A DNA stretch of 43,066 nt from Myxococcaceae bacterium. Its GTDB lineage: Bacteria; Myxococcota; Myxococcia; Myxococcales; Myxococcaceae. Under the pieces are notes generated by a model. It was not told the DNA's origin. It saw nothing but the letters and a program-made list of their open reading frames with translations, and made no database searches. Below, piece by piece: positions 15,196 through 25,301 of this stretch. How positions within the stretch are numbered: position 1 is the first letter of the stretch; every line of letters starts with the position of its first letter. The stretch spans positions 1 to 43,066 of the forward strand of contig RPRB01000021.1 of NCBI GenBank assembly GCA_003818285.1, written 5' to 3'. The translations under genes and the position numbers were made by a program.

Positions 15196-16266
15196 ATGGT
15201 GGTCGCGATCCTGGGGTTCGGGCGTTTCGGGAGAGCCCTGGGCTCGCTTCTCGGGGACGCAGGAGTTCCGTACCGTGCGCTCGATCCGCGGGCCGGCGTG
15301 CCCGTGGCCGCGCGGGCCAACACGCTGCCCGAGCTCGTCTCCGGCGCCAGCTTCGTGGTGCTCGCCGTCCCGGTCCCGCGAACCCGCGAGGCGCTCGAGT
15401 CGCTGAAACCGCACCTCGGGCCCGAGCAGATCGTCCTCGACGTGGGAAGCGTGAAGGTGCACCCGTACGCGGACCTCGAAGCCGTGCTGGCGGACGCCAT
15501 CCCCTGGGTCGCGACCCATCCTCTGTTCGGCCCTGTGAGCCTGGCCCTCGCCGAGCGGCCTCTTCGCGTCGTGGTCTGCCCATCCCCACACCATCCGGAG
15601 GCGGCGACTCAGGTGGCGGAGCTCTGGCGGCGCATTGGCTGCGAGGTCATCGAGCAGACGCCCGCGCGTCACGACCGACTGATGGCCCACACCCACGCCC
15701 TCACCTTCTTCGTCGCCAAGGGCATGCTCGACGCCGGCGCGGGCATGGAGGTGCCGTTTGCCCCGCCCTCGTTCCAGGCGATCTCCCGCACCATCGAGAC
15801 GGTGCGCTCCGACGCGGGTCACCTCTTCACCGCGATCCAGCGCGAGAACCCATTCGCGCCGGAGGCACGACACCAGCTGCTCCAGGCGCTCACGGAGATC
15901 GATCGGGCGCTCGATGAGGCCCCGGCCGAGGTGGGGCCTGAATCGGCCCGCTTCGCGATCCCCGATCTCGGGACGCGCTCGCCGCAGCTCCAGGAGGCGC
16001 GCGAGCTCATCGACGACCTGGACCGCGAGCTGATGGCCCTCTTCGCCCGGCGGGCCGCGCTGGCGCAGCGGGCCGGCAGAGCCAAGGCGCACCTCGGGCA
16101 GCCCATCGTGGATCCGGAACGGGAGGCCCGCCTTCTCGCCGAGCGGCGCACCTGGGCCGAGGCGCTGCACCTCGACCCCGAGGACATCGAGGAGCTGTTC
16201 CGGGCCGTCCTCCGCTTTTCCCGCCGCTCTCAGCGTGAGCCGGTCGAAGGGATGCCGTCCTCCTAG
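15196..16266 (+). CDS. tyrA: Prephenate dehydrogenase-chorismate mutase fusion (dehydrogenase first)
   Basis: A 356-residue bifunctional tyrosine-pathway enzyme. Residues 1-260 are a prephenate/arogenate dehydrogenase: NAD-binding GFGRFG at 7-12, LDVGSVK near 81-87, the active-site H108 in ATHPLFGP and a second His in MAHTHALTFFVAKGM. Residues 266-346 are an AroQ-type chorismate mutase (ELIDDLDRELMALFARR), with K297 in GRAK, R309 and E310 in DPERE, and Q346 as the expected catalytic set. In enterobacterial TyrA the mutase domain comes first; here the order is reversed. Residue 30 is Asp at the end of the second strand, suggesting NAD. It converges on ilvE, sharing the CTAG at 16263-16266 as both stops. 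Confidence 0.85.
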   Translation: MVVAILGFGRFGRALGSLLGDAGVPYRALDPRAGVPVAARANTLPELVSGASFVVLAVPVPRTREALESLKPHLGPEQIVLDVGSVKVHPYADLEAVLADAIPWVATHPLFGPVSLALAERPLRVVVCPSPHHPEAATQVAELWRRIGCEVIEQTPARHDRLMAHTHALTFFVAKGMLDAGAGMEVPFAPPSFQAISRTIETVRSDAGHLFTAIQRENPFAPEARHQLLQALTEIDRALDEAPAEVGPESARFAIPDLGTRSPQLQEARELIDDLDRELMALFARRAALAQRAGRAKAHLGQPIVDPEREARLLAERRTWAEALHLDPEDIEELFRAVLRFSRRSQREPVEGMPSS

Positions 16267-17225
16267 CCCGTGGCGGCGACCTTGCCAGGCGGGGCGGGGG
16301 GCACCGGGGTGAGCCAGCGGTCCCGGCCCGGCAGCTGCCCACGCACCGCGGCGAGATAGGCCCCCTGGAGCTTCCGGGTCAGGGGCCCCATGCGCCCGGT
16401 CCCGATGGTGCGGAAGTCGATCTCCCGGAGCGCCACCACCTCCGCCGCCGTTCCGCAGACGAACACCTCGTCGGCCCCGTAGAGCGCGTCGCGGGAGATG
16501 GGCTGCTTCACCACCTCGTGACCCATCTCGCGGGCCAGCTGGATGATCGAGTCGCGGGTAAGGCCCTCCAGCACTGTCGCGTCGGGAGGCGTGAGGAGCA
16601 CCCCCTCCTTGACCAGGAAGATGTTCTCCCCGGTGCACTCCGCCACCAGCCCCTGGGCATCGAGCATGATCGCCTCCTCGAAGCCCAGGCGCAGCGACTC
16701 GGTCTTCGCCAGCACCGAGTTGGGGTAGTTCCCGGTGATCTTCGCCTTGGTCATCATCACGTTCGGATGGTGACGGGTGAAGGACGAGACGTTTGCCCGT
16801 ACGCCGTTCTCCATCGCCTCGGCGCCGAGGTACGCCTTCCACTCCCACACCGCGATCCCGAAGTACGGCTTGCCCGCATCGACGGTGAGGTTCCAGCCGC
16901 CCTCGGCGAGCCAGATCAGGGGGCGCACGTAACACTCTTCGTGGCCGCTGGCGCGGATGGTCTCCTGGCACGCCTCGACCAGCTCGTGCACGCCGTAGGG
17001 CAGCTCGCGCCAGCCCAGGATCCGCGCCGAGCTCAGCAGTCGGGCCATGTGTTCCGGAAGCCGGAACACCGCCGGGCCCCGGGGGGTGCGATAGCAGCGG
17101 ATTCCCTCGAACACTCCCATCCCGTAGTGCAGCGCCGGCGTGAGGAAGTCGATTTTCGCCTCCGCCGCCGGCACCAGCTTGCCGTTCAGCCACATCGGCG
17201 GTCTCTGCGCCTTCTTGGTGTCCAC
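16263..17225 (-). CDS. ilvE: Branched-chain amino acid aminotransferase
   Basis: A 320-residue class IV PLP aminotransferase that carries out the last step of valine, leucine and isoleucine synthesis, with glutamate as amino donor. FEGIRCYRTPRG is the family start motif, K162 in KAKITGNYPNS is the PLP lysine, and EECTG-type ECTGENIFLVK and GTAAEVVALREID complete the active site. GTG 17225 is chosen because a GGGGAG ribosome-binding site lies just upstream and it sits 14 bases after the ilvC stop; ATG 17195 would remove 10 residues. It is the last gene of the nine-gene ilv-leu operon. Confidence 0.9.
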   Translation of the reverse strand: MDTKKAQRPPMWLNGKLVPAAEAKIDFLTPALHYGMGVFEGIRCYRTPRGPAVFRLPEHMARLLSSARILGWRELPYGVHELVEACQETIRASGHEECYVRPLIWLAEGGWNLTVDAGKPYFGIAVWEWKAYLGAEAMENGVRANVSSFTRHHPNVMMTKAKITGNYPNSVLAKTESLRLGFEEAIMLDAQGLVAECTGENIFLVKEGVLLTPPDATVLEGLTRDSIIQLAREMGHEVVKQPISRDALYGADEVFVCGTAAEVVALREIDFRTIGTGRMGPLTRKLQGAYLAAVRGQLPGRDRWLTPVPPAPPGKVAATG

Positions 17226-17239
17226 GTGGTCTCCCCGGG

Positions 17240-18265
<1,026 letters not shown>

Positions 18266-19969
18266 TCACTGCTCCCTTGGGGTTGAGGTGATGGGGGGGA
18301 GGGTGATCGCGCCCTCCGCCGCCGAGGTGACGAGCGCCGCGTACTTGGCGAAGACGCCCGAGGCGTAGCGTGGGGTCGGTGGTCTCCAGGCGCGCAGCCG
18401 GGCGTCGATCTCTTCCGCGGGCAGCTCGAGCCGGAGCGAGCGCTCGTTGACGTCGATGACCACCATGGCGCCCTCGCGGACCGCGGCGATGGGTCCGCCC
18501 GCGGCGGCCTCGGGGGCCACGTGCCCCACCATCACCCCGCGGGTGGCGCCGCTGAACCGCCCGGCAGTGATCAGCGCCACCTGCTCGCCGAGGCCCTGTC
18601 CGACCAGCGCCGCGGTGACGCCCAGCATCTCCCGCATGCCCGGGCCGCCGCGGGGGCCTTCGTAGCGGATGACCACCACGTCGCCCGAGCGGATCTGTCC
18701 GGCCCGCACCGCGGCGAAGGCGTCCTCCTCGCGCTCGAACACCCGCGCCGGGCCGCGGTGGTACGGCCGCTCGTGGCCGGCCATCTTCACCACGCAGCCG
18801 TCGGGCGCGAGGTTCCCGTGGAGGATGACCAGGCCTCCGGTGGGGCTCACCGGCTCGGAGAGCGGGCGTACCACCTGCTGCCCCGGCGTCTCCTGCGCTC
18901 CGGCTGCATGATCGGACCAGCGGCGCCCGTCCGCGGTGAGGGCTTCCCCGTCGAGCTTTCCGGCCTGTAGGAGTCGCTGCACGAGGAGCGGCACGCCGCC
19001 GGCCCGATCAATGTCCACTGCCACGTAACGTCCTCCGGGCTTGAGATCCGCCAGCAGCGGCGTGCGCCGGCTGACCCGGTCGAAGTCGTCGATCGACAGC
19101 GGGATGCGCGCCTCGCGGGCGAGCGCCAGAAGATGCAGCACCGCGTTGGTCGAGCCGCCGGTGGCGGCCACCGCGGCGATCGCGTTCTCGAACGAGGCCC
19201 GGGTCAGCCGCTGGAGCGGACGGCTGCCCTCCCGGAGCAGCTGGACGGCGAGCGCGCCCGCGGCGCGGGTGGCCGCGTCCTTCCGCGGGTCCTCGGCGGG
19301 GATGGTGGCGTAGCCCACCGGAGACAGCCCCAGCACCTCCAGCGCCAGGGCCATGGTGTTTGCGGTGTACTGACCGCCGCAGGCGCCGCTGCCGGGACAG
19401 GCCGAGGCCTCCAGCTCCTCGAGCTGCGCGGCCGACATCCGGCCCGCGGCGTGGGCGCCCACGCCCTCGAACACGTCCTGGATGGTGACATCGCGGCCCT
19501 CGAAGCGGCCGGGGCGGATGGAGCCTCCGTAGAGCACCAGCGACGGCACGTCGAGCCGGAGCAGCGCCATGGCCGCCGCGGGGATGGTCTTGTCGCAGCC
19601 GACCAGCGCCACCATTCCGTCGAAGAGGTGACCCCGGCCGACCAGCTCGATCGAGTCGGCGATGACCTCGCGGCTGACCAGCGAGGCCTTCATCCCCTCC
19701 GTACCCATGGTGACGCCGTCGCTGATGGCGATGGTGTCGAACTCCATCGGGGTGGCGCCCGCGGCGCGGATGCCCTGCTTCGCCTGCTCCGCCAGCCGGC
19801 GCAGGTGGAAGTTGCAGGGCATGGTCTCGGTCCAGGTGCTGGCCACGCCGATCAGCGGGCGCGCCAGGTCCTCCCGGCTGAAGCCGATGCCCCGGAGCAT
19901 CGACCGGGCCGGAGCGCGGTCGAGCCCCTCGGTGAGGGCGCGGCTCTTGTGGCGTGGATCGAAGGTCAT
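18266..19969 (-). CDS. ilvD: Dihydroxy-acid dehydratase
   Basis: A 567-residue IlvD/Edd-family dehydratase that makes 2-keto acids from dihydroxy acids in valine and isoleucine synthesis. Cluster and metal ligands are visible: C52 in TMPCNFHL, C125 and K127 in GCDKTIP, and the CPGSGACGG motif at 191-199. GGSTNAVLHLLALA and GRFSGATRG are further family signatures. The length is typical. Its ATG overlaps the leuB stop by ATGA (19966-19969). Both branches of the pathway share this enzyme, in keeping with its place inside the combined ilv-leu operon. Confidence 0.95.
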   Translation of the reverse strand: MTFDPRHKSRALTEGLDRAPARSMLRGIGFSREDLARPLIGVASTWTETMPCNFHLRRLAEQAKQGIRAAGATPMEFDTIAISDGVTMGTEGMKASLVSREVIADSIELVGRGHLFDGMVALVGCDKTIPAAAMALLRLDVPSLVLYGGSIRPGRFEGRDVTIQDVFEGVGAHAAGRMSAAQLEELEASACPGSGACGGQYTANTMALALEVLGLSPVGYATIPAEDPRKDAATRAAGALAVQLLREGSRPLQRLTRASFENAIAAVAATGGSTNAVLHLLALAREARIPLSIDDFDRVSRRTPLLADLKPGGRYVAVDIDRAGGVPLLVQRLLQAGKLDGEALTADGRRWSDHAAGAQETPGQQVVRPLSEPVSPTGGLVILHGNLAPDGCVVKMAGHERPYHRGPARVFEREEDAFAAVRAGQIRSGDVVVIRYEGPRGGPGMREMLGVTAALVGQGLGEQVALITAGRFSGATRGVMVGHVAPEAAAGGPIAAVREGAMVVIDVNERSLRLELPAEEIDARLRAWRPPTPRYASGVFAKYAALVTSAAEGAITLPPITSTPREQ

Positions 19970-21075
19970 CCCCGCTCCTCCAGCAGCGACCCCGGCCTCG
20001 ATCTCGAGGAGGCCGCCCGCCGGAGCGCGCGAAGCACCGCGCTGCCGGCTTCTCGCGTGGTGGCTGGTTGCCATCCCGGTCCGGCCACGTCCTCGGTCAG
20101 GACGCCCTCCTCGACCGCGGCGCTCACCGCTGCCTCGACCGCCGAGGCCGCTTCGGGCAGGGCGAGCGAGTGACGGAGCAGCATCGCCGCGCTGAGGATC
20201 GCCCCGTAAGGATTGGCCAGGCCGCGCCCGGCGAGGGCCGGCGCCGAGCCGTGGATCGGCTCGTAGAGGCCGCGCGGCCCCTCCCCCAGCGAGGCCGAGG
20301 GGAGCATCCCGATGGAGCCGCCGAGCACCGCCGCCTCGTCGGTGAGCACGTCGCCGAACAGGTTCTCGGTGACGATGACGTCGAAGGACTTCGGCGCGCG
20401 GACGAGGAGCATCGCGCAGCTGTCCACCAGCTGGTGCTCGAGATAGACGTCGGGGAACTCGGTCTGCACCACCCGGGTGGCGACCTCGCGCCACAGGCGC
20501 GAGGTCTCCAGGACATTCGCCTTGTCCACCGAGGTGAGCTTCCGCCGGCGCGCCCGCGCGTAGCCGGCCGCCACGCGCACCACCCGCTCGATCTCCGCGA
20601 CCGTGTACGAGCAGACGTCCTCGGCGCGGTCGACCTCGCGCCGCTTGGCGCCGAAGTAGATGCCGCCGGTCAGCTCCCGCACCACCAGGAGGTCCAGCCC
20701 GCGGAGGAGCTCGGGCCGGAGCGGCGAGCTGGAGATGATCTGCGGATGGATGGTGACCGGACGGAGGTTGGCGAAGAGCCCGAGCTGTTGCCGGAGCGCC
20801 AGGAGGCCCTGCTCCGGGCGCACCTTCGCTTCCGGCGGCCACTGGGGCCCGCCCACCGCACCGAGCAGCACCGCGTCCGCGGAACGACAGAGGGCGAGCG
20901 TCTCGTCGGGGAGCGGCGATCCGGTCTGGTCGATCGCGCAGCCGCCGATGAGGGCCTGGCCCAGCTCGACCCTCGCCCCGTGCAGCGTGGCGGCCTCCAC
21001 CATCGCGCGCGCGGCGAGCTCGGTCACCTCGGGGCCGATCCCGTCGCCGCCGAGCACCGCGACCAGGCGACTCAT
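19966..21075 (-). CDS. leuB: 3-Isopropylmalate dehydrogenase
   Basis: A 369-residue isocitrate/isopropylmalate dehydrogenase-family enzyme, which oxidatively decarboxylates 3-isopropylmalate in leucine synthesis. GGDGIGPEV opens the protein. ELTGGIYFG and the substrate-binding arginines near FANLRPV follow, then [19 protein letters not shown] with the metal-binding Asp residues, and [18 protein letters not shown] for NAD binding. ATG 21075 overlaps the leuD stop by four bases. The gene order leuC-leuD-leuB is common. Confidence 0.94.
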   Translation of the reverse strand: MSRLVAVLGGDGIGPEVTELAARAMVEAATLHGARVELGQALIGGCAIDQTGSPLPDETLALCRSADAVLLGAVGGPQWPPEAKVRPEQGLLALRQQLGLFANLRPVTIHPQIISSSPLRPELLRGLDLLVVRELTGGIYFGAKRREVDRAEDVCSYTVAEIERVVRVAAGYARARRRKLTSVDKANVLETSRLWREVATRVVQTEFPDVYLEHQLVDSCAMLLVRAPKSFDVIVTENLFGDVLTDEAAVLGGSIGMLPSASLGEGPRGLYEPIHGSAPALAGRGLANPYGAILSAAMLLRHSLALPEAASAVEAAVSAAVEEGVLTEDVAGPGWQPATTREAGSAVLRALRRAASSRSRPGSLLEERG

Positions 21076-21659
21076 GGCTCCTCCTCGCGACGGCGAGCCC
21101 GCTCGTGGGCAGTGATCGCGGCGGACCGCGCCAGCAGGAAGCCGAGCTCGTCGATGCCGTCGAGCAAGCAGCGGCGGGCGAACGGGTCGATCGAGAACCG
21201 AGCCCGCATGCCGGGCGCCCGAACCTCCTGCGCCTGGAGATCCACGGTCACCTCCGTGAAGGGGTTCGCCAGCAGCGCGCGGTGCGCCTGCTCGTCCACC
21301 ACCGCCGGGACCAGCCCGTTCTTCACGGCGTTGTTCCGGAAAATGTCGGCGATGGACGCGCTGATCACCGCGCGGAAGCCGTGGTCCACCAGCGCCCACG
21401 GGGCGTGCTCCCGCGAGCTGCCGCAGCCGAAGTTGGCGCCGGCGACGAGAATGCACGCCCCCTCGGCTCGCGGGTCGTTGAGCGGGAACTCCGCCACCGG
21501 GGCCCCGGTCGCGTCGTAGCGCCAGCCGGAGAAGAGCCACTTCCCGAGGCCCTCCCGCGTGGTCCCCTTGAGGAACCGGGCGGGGATGATCTGGTCGGTG
21601 TCGACGTCTCTCCGGGGCAGCACCACCGCCCGGGAGGTGAAGGTGCGGAACGGCTCCAT
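21072..21659 (-). CDS. leuD: 3-Isopropylmalate dehydratase small subunit
   Basis: A 195-residue small subunit of isopropylmalate isomerase. [15 protein letters not shown] near the N-terminus and [14 protein letters not shown] are the swivel-domain signatures that bind substrate over the [4Fe-4S] cluster of Leu[18 protein letters not shown] is also conserved. Its ATG overlaps the leuC TGA by one base (TGATG at 21661-21657), so the two subunits are probably made in equal amounts by coupled translation. Confidence 0.95.
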   Translation of the reverse strand: MEPFRTFTSRAVVLPRRDVDTDQIIPARFLKGTTREGLGKWLFSGWRYDATGAPVAEFPLNDPRAEGACILVAGANFGCGSSREHAPWALVDHGFRAVISASIADIFRNNAVKNGLVPAVVDEQAHRALLANPFTEVTVDLQAQEVRAPGMRARFSIDPFARRCLLDGIDELGFLLARSAAITAHERARRREEEP

Positions 21660-23116
21660 CACCGTCCCTCCTCGGCGCGGGCGTCCACGAGCCCGCGCGG
21701 ATCGGCCAGCGCGCCGGCGACCGCGGCGGCCGCGGCAGTGAGCGGGCTGGCCAGGAAGGTCCGGGCGCCCGGCCCCTGCCGACCCTCGAAGTTGCGGTTG
21801 GAGGTGCTGACCGCCGACTGGCCGGGCGGCACCTGGTCCCCGTTCATCCCGATGCACATCGAGCAGCCCGGCTCCCGCCACTCGGCGCCCGCCTCGAGGA
21901 ACACGCGGTGAAGGCCTTCCGCCTCCGCAGCACGCTTGACCTCGCGCGAGCCGGGCACCACCAGCGTCCGGACCCGCGGTGCCACCCGGCGCCCGCGGAG
22001 AACCGAGGCCGCCGCCCGGAGATCCGAGAGCCGGCCGTTGGTGCAGGAGCCGATGAACACCACGTCGATGGGGTGTCCCTGCAGCGGCTGCCCCGGGCGC
22101 AGTCCCATGTACCGGAGGGCCGACTCGAGGCCCCGGCGCGCGGCGGGCTCCTGCTCGCGCTCCGGGTCCGGCACTCGCCCGGTGATCGGCGCGGACATCC
22201 CCGGGTTGGTCCCGAAGGTGACGGTGGGCTCGAGCGCGGAGGCGTCTATCTCGACGGTCGCGTCGAACGGAGCAGCCTCGTCGCTCCGGAGAATGCGCCA
22301 GCGGGCGAGCGCGGACTCCCAGGCCCGCCCCCTCGGCGCGCGCGGGCGGCCGTGCAGGTACTCGAAGGTCGTGTCGTCGGGCGCCACCAATCCTGCCCGC
22401 GCGCCGGCCTCGATGGACATGTTGCAGAGGGTCATCCGCGCCTCCATGGAGAGCGCCCGGATCGCCTCGCCCGAGTACTCCAGGACGTGCCCCGTGCCGC
22501 CGGACACGCCCAGGCGAGAGATGATCGCGAGAACGAGGTCCTTGGCGGTGACGCAGGCCCCGAGCCGGCCGGCCACCCGGACCTCCATCGTTCTCGGTCG
22601 CCGCTGCAGGAGACACTGCGTGGCGAGCACGTGAGCGACCTCGCTGGTCCCGATGCCGAAGGCGAGTGCGCCGAACGCCCCGTGGGTGCTGGTGTGGCTA
22701 TCGCCGCAGACGATGGTCCGGCCCGGCTGCGTCAGACCGAGCTCCGGGCCGATGACGTGGACGATGCCCTGGTGCTCGGTGCCGAGCGGGTGCAGCTCCA
22801 CCCGAAAGTCGCGGCAGTCCTGCTCCAGCGTGTCCAGCTGGACGCGGCACTCGGGGTCGGTGATCACCATCTCGCCCGCCTCTCCCGCCGGAGTGGTGGG
22901 CGTGGAGTGATCCATCGTGGCGAGCGTCAGGTCCGGACGTCGCACCCGGAGACCGCGCTCGCGGAGCAGGGCGAAAGCCTGCGGAGAGGTGACCTCGTGG
23001 ACCAGGTGCAGGTCCACGAACAGCACCGCGGGCGTCTCCGCGGTCTCCGGCTGGACCAGGTGCCTCTCCCAGATCCGGTCGAACAGGGTTCGGAGTGGGG
23101 CTTCAGACCGCTCCAC
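21659..23116 (-). CDS. leuC: 3-Isopropylmalate dehydratase large subunit
   Basis: A 485-residue aconitase-family large subunit, slightly longer than typical Leu[11 protein letters not shown] is the usual N-terminal motif, and [21 protein letters not shown] follows near residue 140. The cluster cysteines are in [12 protein letters not shown] and [11 protein letters not shown], and [10 protein letters not shown] closes the family pattern. The GTG start at 23116 lies 14 bases inside the 3' end of leuA. It forms an isomerase with LeuD in leucine synthesis. Confidence 0.93.
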   Translation of the reverse strand: MERSEAPLRTLFDRIWERHLVQPETAETPAVLFVDLHLVHEVTSPQAFALLRERGLRVRRPDLTLATMDHSTPTTPAGEAGEMVITDPECRVQLDTLEQDCRDFRVELHPLGTEHQGIVHVIGPELGLTQPGRTIVCGDSHTSTHGAFGALAFGIGTSEVAHVLATQCLLQRRPRTMEVRVAGRLGACVTAKDLVLAIISRLGVSGGTGHVLEYSGEAIRALSMEARMTLCNMSIEAGARAGLVAPDDTTFEYLHGRPRAPRGRAWESALARWRILRSDEAAPFDATVEIDASALEPTVTFGTNPGMSAPITGRVPDPEREQEPAARRGLESALRYMGLRPGQPLQGHPIDVVFIGSCTNGRLSDLRAAASVLRGRRVAPRVRTLVVPGSREVKRAAEAEGLHRVFLEAGAEWREPGCSMCIGMNGDQVPPGQSAVSTSNRNFEGRQGPGARTFLASPLTAAAAAVAGALADPRGLVDARAEEGR

Positions 23117-24680
23117 AGGTCATCTCCGGCACCGCGGGGCTCCGGCGCGGCAGCCGTCCGGCGGCGATGTGGTTGACCACCTCGAGGTAGGCCTCCGCGC
23201 TGGCGACCACGATGTCGGTGTTCACCCCCCGCCCGCGGAAGCGTCGTCCGTCCGACTCGACGTCCACCGTGGCCTCGCCCTGAGCGTCCTCACCGGCGCT
23301 GACGCTGGCGATCTGCAGACTCCGGAGCTTGGCGTTGACTCCGGTGATCCGTTCGATGCACTTGAAGACCGCGTCCACCGGGCCGTCACCGGTGGCGGCC
23401 TCCTCCTGCGCCCGGCCTCCCCGACGCTGCAGCCGCACCGCGGCGCTCGGCGGGGTGCCGGTGCCGGACGCGGCGGTGAGGCTGACCAGGGTCCAGCTCG
23501 CCGCCGCGCTCCGGTGGAAGAGGCTCACCAGCAGCGCCTCCAGATCTCCGTCGTAGATCTCCTTCTTCTTGTCGGCGAGCTTCTTGAGCTCCTCGAACAC
23601 CTGGTCGATCTGCGCCGGCTCGAGCTCGTAGCCGAGGTCGCGGAGCCGGCTCGCCAGGGCGTGGCGGCCGCTGTGCTTTCCGAGCACCAGGCTGGTGCTC
23701 TTGAACCCCACGTCCTCGGGCCGCATCACCTCGTAGGTGAGCGGGAACTCGATCATCCCGTGCTGGTGAATGCCGGACTCGTGAGCGAAGGCGTTCTGGC
23801 CCACCACCGCCTTGTTGCGGGCGACGTGGAAGCCGGTGGCCGCGGCCACCACCCGGCTGGCGTTGCACAGCTGCTGGGTGCGGATTCCGGTCTCCAGCTT
23901 CAGGAAGTCGGCCCGCGTCCGGAGCGCCATCACCACCTCCTCGAGCGAGCAGTTCCCCGCGCGCTCCCCGACGCCGTTCACCGTGCACTCAACCTGCCGC
24001 GCCCCGGCCTGGAGCGCCGCCAGACTGTTGGCCACCGCCAGTCCGAGGTCGTCGTGGCAGTGCACGCTGAGGACGATGTCGTCGATGCCGCGCACCGTGC
24101 GCCGGAGGAAGGCGATCAGCTCGGCGAACTGCGCGGGGACGGCGTAGCCGACCGTGTCCGGGATGTTGATGGTGGTGGCACCGGCCTCGATGACCCGCTC
24201 GACCACCTCGGCCAGGAACTCGGGCTCGGTCCGGGCGGCGTCCTCGGCCGAGAACTCCACGTCCTCGCACCGAGAGCGCGCGTAGGCCACGCTGCCCGTC
24301 GCCAGCCGCAGCACGTCCTCCCGCGACATCTTGAGCTTGTGCTGCCGGTGGATGGGGCTGGTGGCCAGGAAGACATGCACGCGCTGCTTCCTCGCCCCGG
24401 TGAGCGCGTCCACCGCGCGGTCGATGTCCCCACGGCTGGCGCGGGCCAGCGCGGCGATGGTCGGCCCCTCGACGGCGCGGGCCACCGCCTGCACCGCCTC
24501 GAAGTCGCCCGGCGAGGCGACCGGGAACCCGGCCTCGATCACGTCCACTCCCAGGTGGCCCAGCACCCGCGCCACTTGCAGCTTCTGCTGCAGGGTCATG
24601 CTCGCCCCGGGCGCCTGCTCGCCGTCGCGCAAGGTGGTGTCGAAGACGATGACTCTCTCGTTTCCGCTGCCGTTCTGCAT
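23103..24680 (-). CDS. leuA: 2-Isopropylmalate synthase
   Basis: A 525-residue enzyme condensing acetyl-CoA with 2-ketoisovalerate, the committed step to leucine. The TIM barrel starts with [15 protein letters not shown] at residues 13-27; [13 protein letters not shown] supplies the metal ligands, and [16 protein letters not shown] and [12 protein letters not shown] follow. The last 130 residues are the LeuA dimer/regulatory domain, which in the family binds leucine for feedback inhibition. A linker near residue 425 is less conserved. GAGGAGAG lies before the ATG. The 57-base gap to ilvH is the largest in the operon and has a short 5-bp G/C hairpin (24710-24725) without a U tract. Confidence 0.94.
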   Translation of the reverse strand: MQNGSGNERVIVFDTTLRDGEQAPGASMTLQQKLQVARVLGHLGVDVIEAGFPVASPGDFEAVQAVARAVEGPTIAALARASRGDIDRAVDALTGARKQRVHVFLATSPIHRQHKLKMSREDVLRLATGSVAYARSRCEDVEFSAEDAARTEPEFLAEVVERVIEAGATTINIPDTVGYAVPAQFAELIAFLRRTVRGIDDIVLSVHCHDDLGLAVANSLAALQAGARQVECTVNGVGERAGNCSLEEVVMALRTRADFLKLETGIRTQQLCNASRVVAAATGFHVARNKAVVGQNAFAHESGIHQHGMIEFPLTYEVMRPEDVGFKSTSLVLGKHSGRHALASRLRDLGYELEPAQIDQVFEELKKLADKKKEIYDGDLEALLVSLFHRSAAASWTLVSLTAASGTGTPPSAAVRLQRRGGRAQEEAATGDGPVDAVFKCIERITGVNAKLRSLQIASVSAGEDAQGEATVDVESDGRRFRGRGVNTDIVVASAEAYLEVVNHIAAGRLPRRSPAVPEMTCGAV

Positions 24681-24737
24681 TGCTGGTCTCTCCTCGGGAA
24701 AGGGTGTCCGGGCGTCCGAGCGCCCGTGCTTCTCGAT

Positions 24738-25301
24738 TCAGGCGGCCAGATCCCCCTCGGACGGTCCGCCGGATCCCTGCGCCGCCGTGCCGCGGGCCAT
24801 CGCCACGGCACCGGTGCGCACCATCTCCAGGATGCCGAACGGGCGAAGCAGCTCGATGAGTCCGTCCAGCTTCTCGGAGGTGCCGGTGATCTCCGCGGTC
24901 AGCGACTCGGGCGCGACGTCCACCACCCGGGCACGGAAGGTCTCGCAGAGCTGGAGGATCTCCCCGCGCCGCTCGGCGCCGGCTCGCACCTTGATGAACG
25001 CCATCTCCCGCGACACGGACGGCGCGTGAGTGACGTCGTGGACCTCGAGGACGTTGACCAGCTTGTAGAAGTTGGCCTCCAGCCGTCGGGCGGTGTCCTC
25101 GTCGGACTGCACCACCAGCGTGATGCGCGAGACGCCCTCCCGTTCGGTGCGGCCCACGGTGAGCGAGTCGATGTTGAAGCCACGCCGACGGAACAGTGAC
25201 ACCACCCGGTTGAGGGTGCCGGGACGGTCCTGGACGTAGACGATGAAGGTCCGGGCGATGCGCCGGCCGATCGAGGGGGCGAAGGCCGAGTCATGGCTCA
25301 T
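24738..25301 (-). CDS. ilvH: Acetolactate synthase small (regulatory) subunit
   Basis: A 187-residue regulatory subunit. The N-terminal ACT domain begins TFIVYVQDRPGTLNRVVSLF and continues RRGFNIDSLTVGRTE, the valine-binding fold, and a second C-terminal domain includes EITGTSEKLDGLIELLRPFGILEMVRTG. It activates IlvB and confers valine feedback inhibition in the family. Its ATG overlaps the end of ilvB by 11 bases. The symbol ilvN is used for the same family. Confidence 0.93.
   Translation of the reverse strand: MSHDSAFAPSIGRRIARTFIVYVQDRPGTLNRVVSLFRRRGFNIDSLTVGRTEREGVSRITLVVQSDEDTARRLEANFYKLVNVLEVHDVTHAPSVSREMAFIKVRAGAERRGEILQLCETFRARVVDVAPESLTAEITGTSEKLDGLIELLRPFGILEMVRTGAVAMARGTAAQGSGGPSEGDLAA

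Noticed and set aside
24710-24725. Hairpin between ilvH and leuA as a second attenuator
   Set aside because: Only a 5-bp stem, no U tract and no leader ORF; probably chance.
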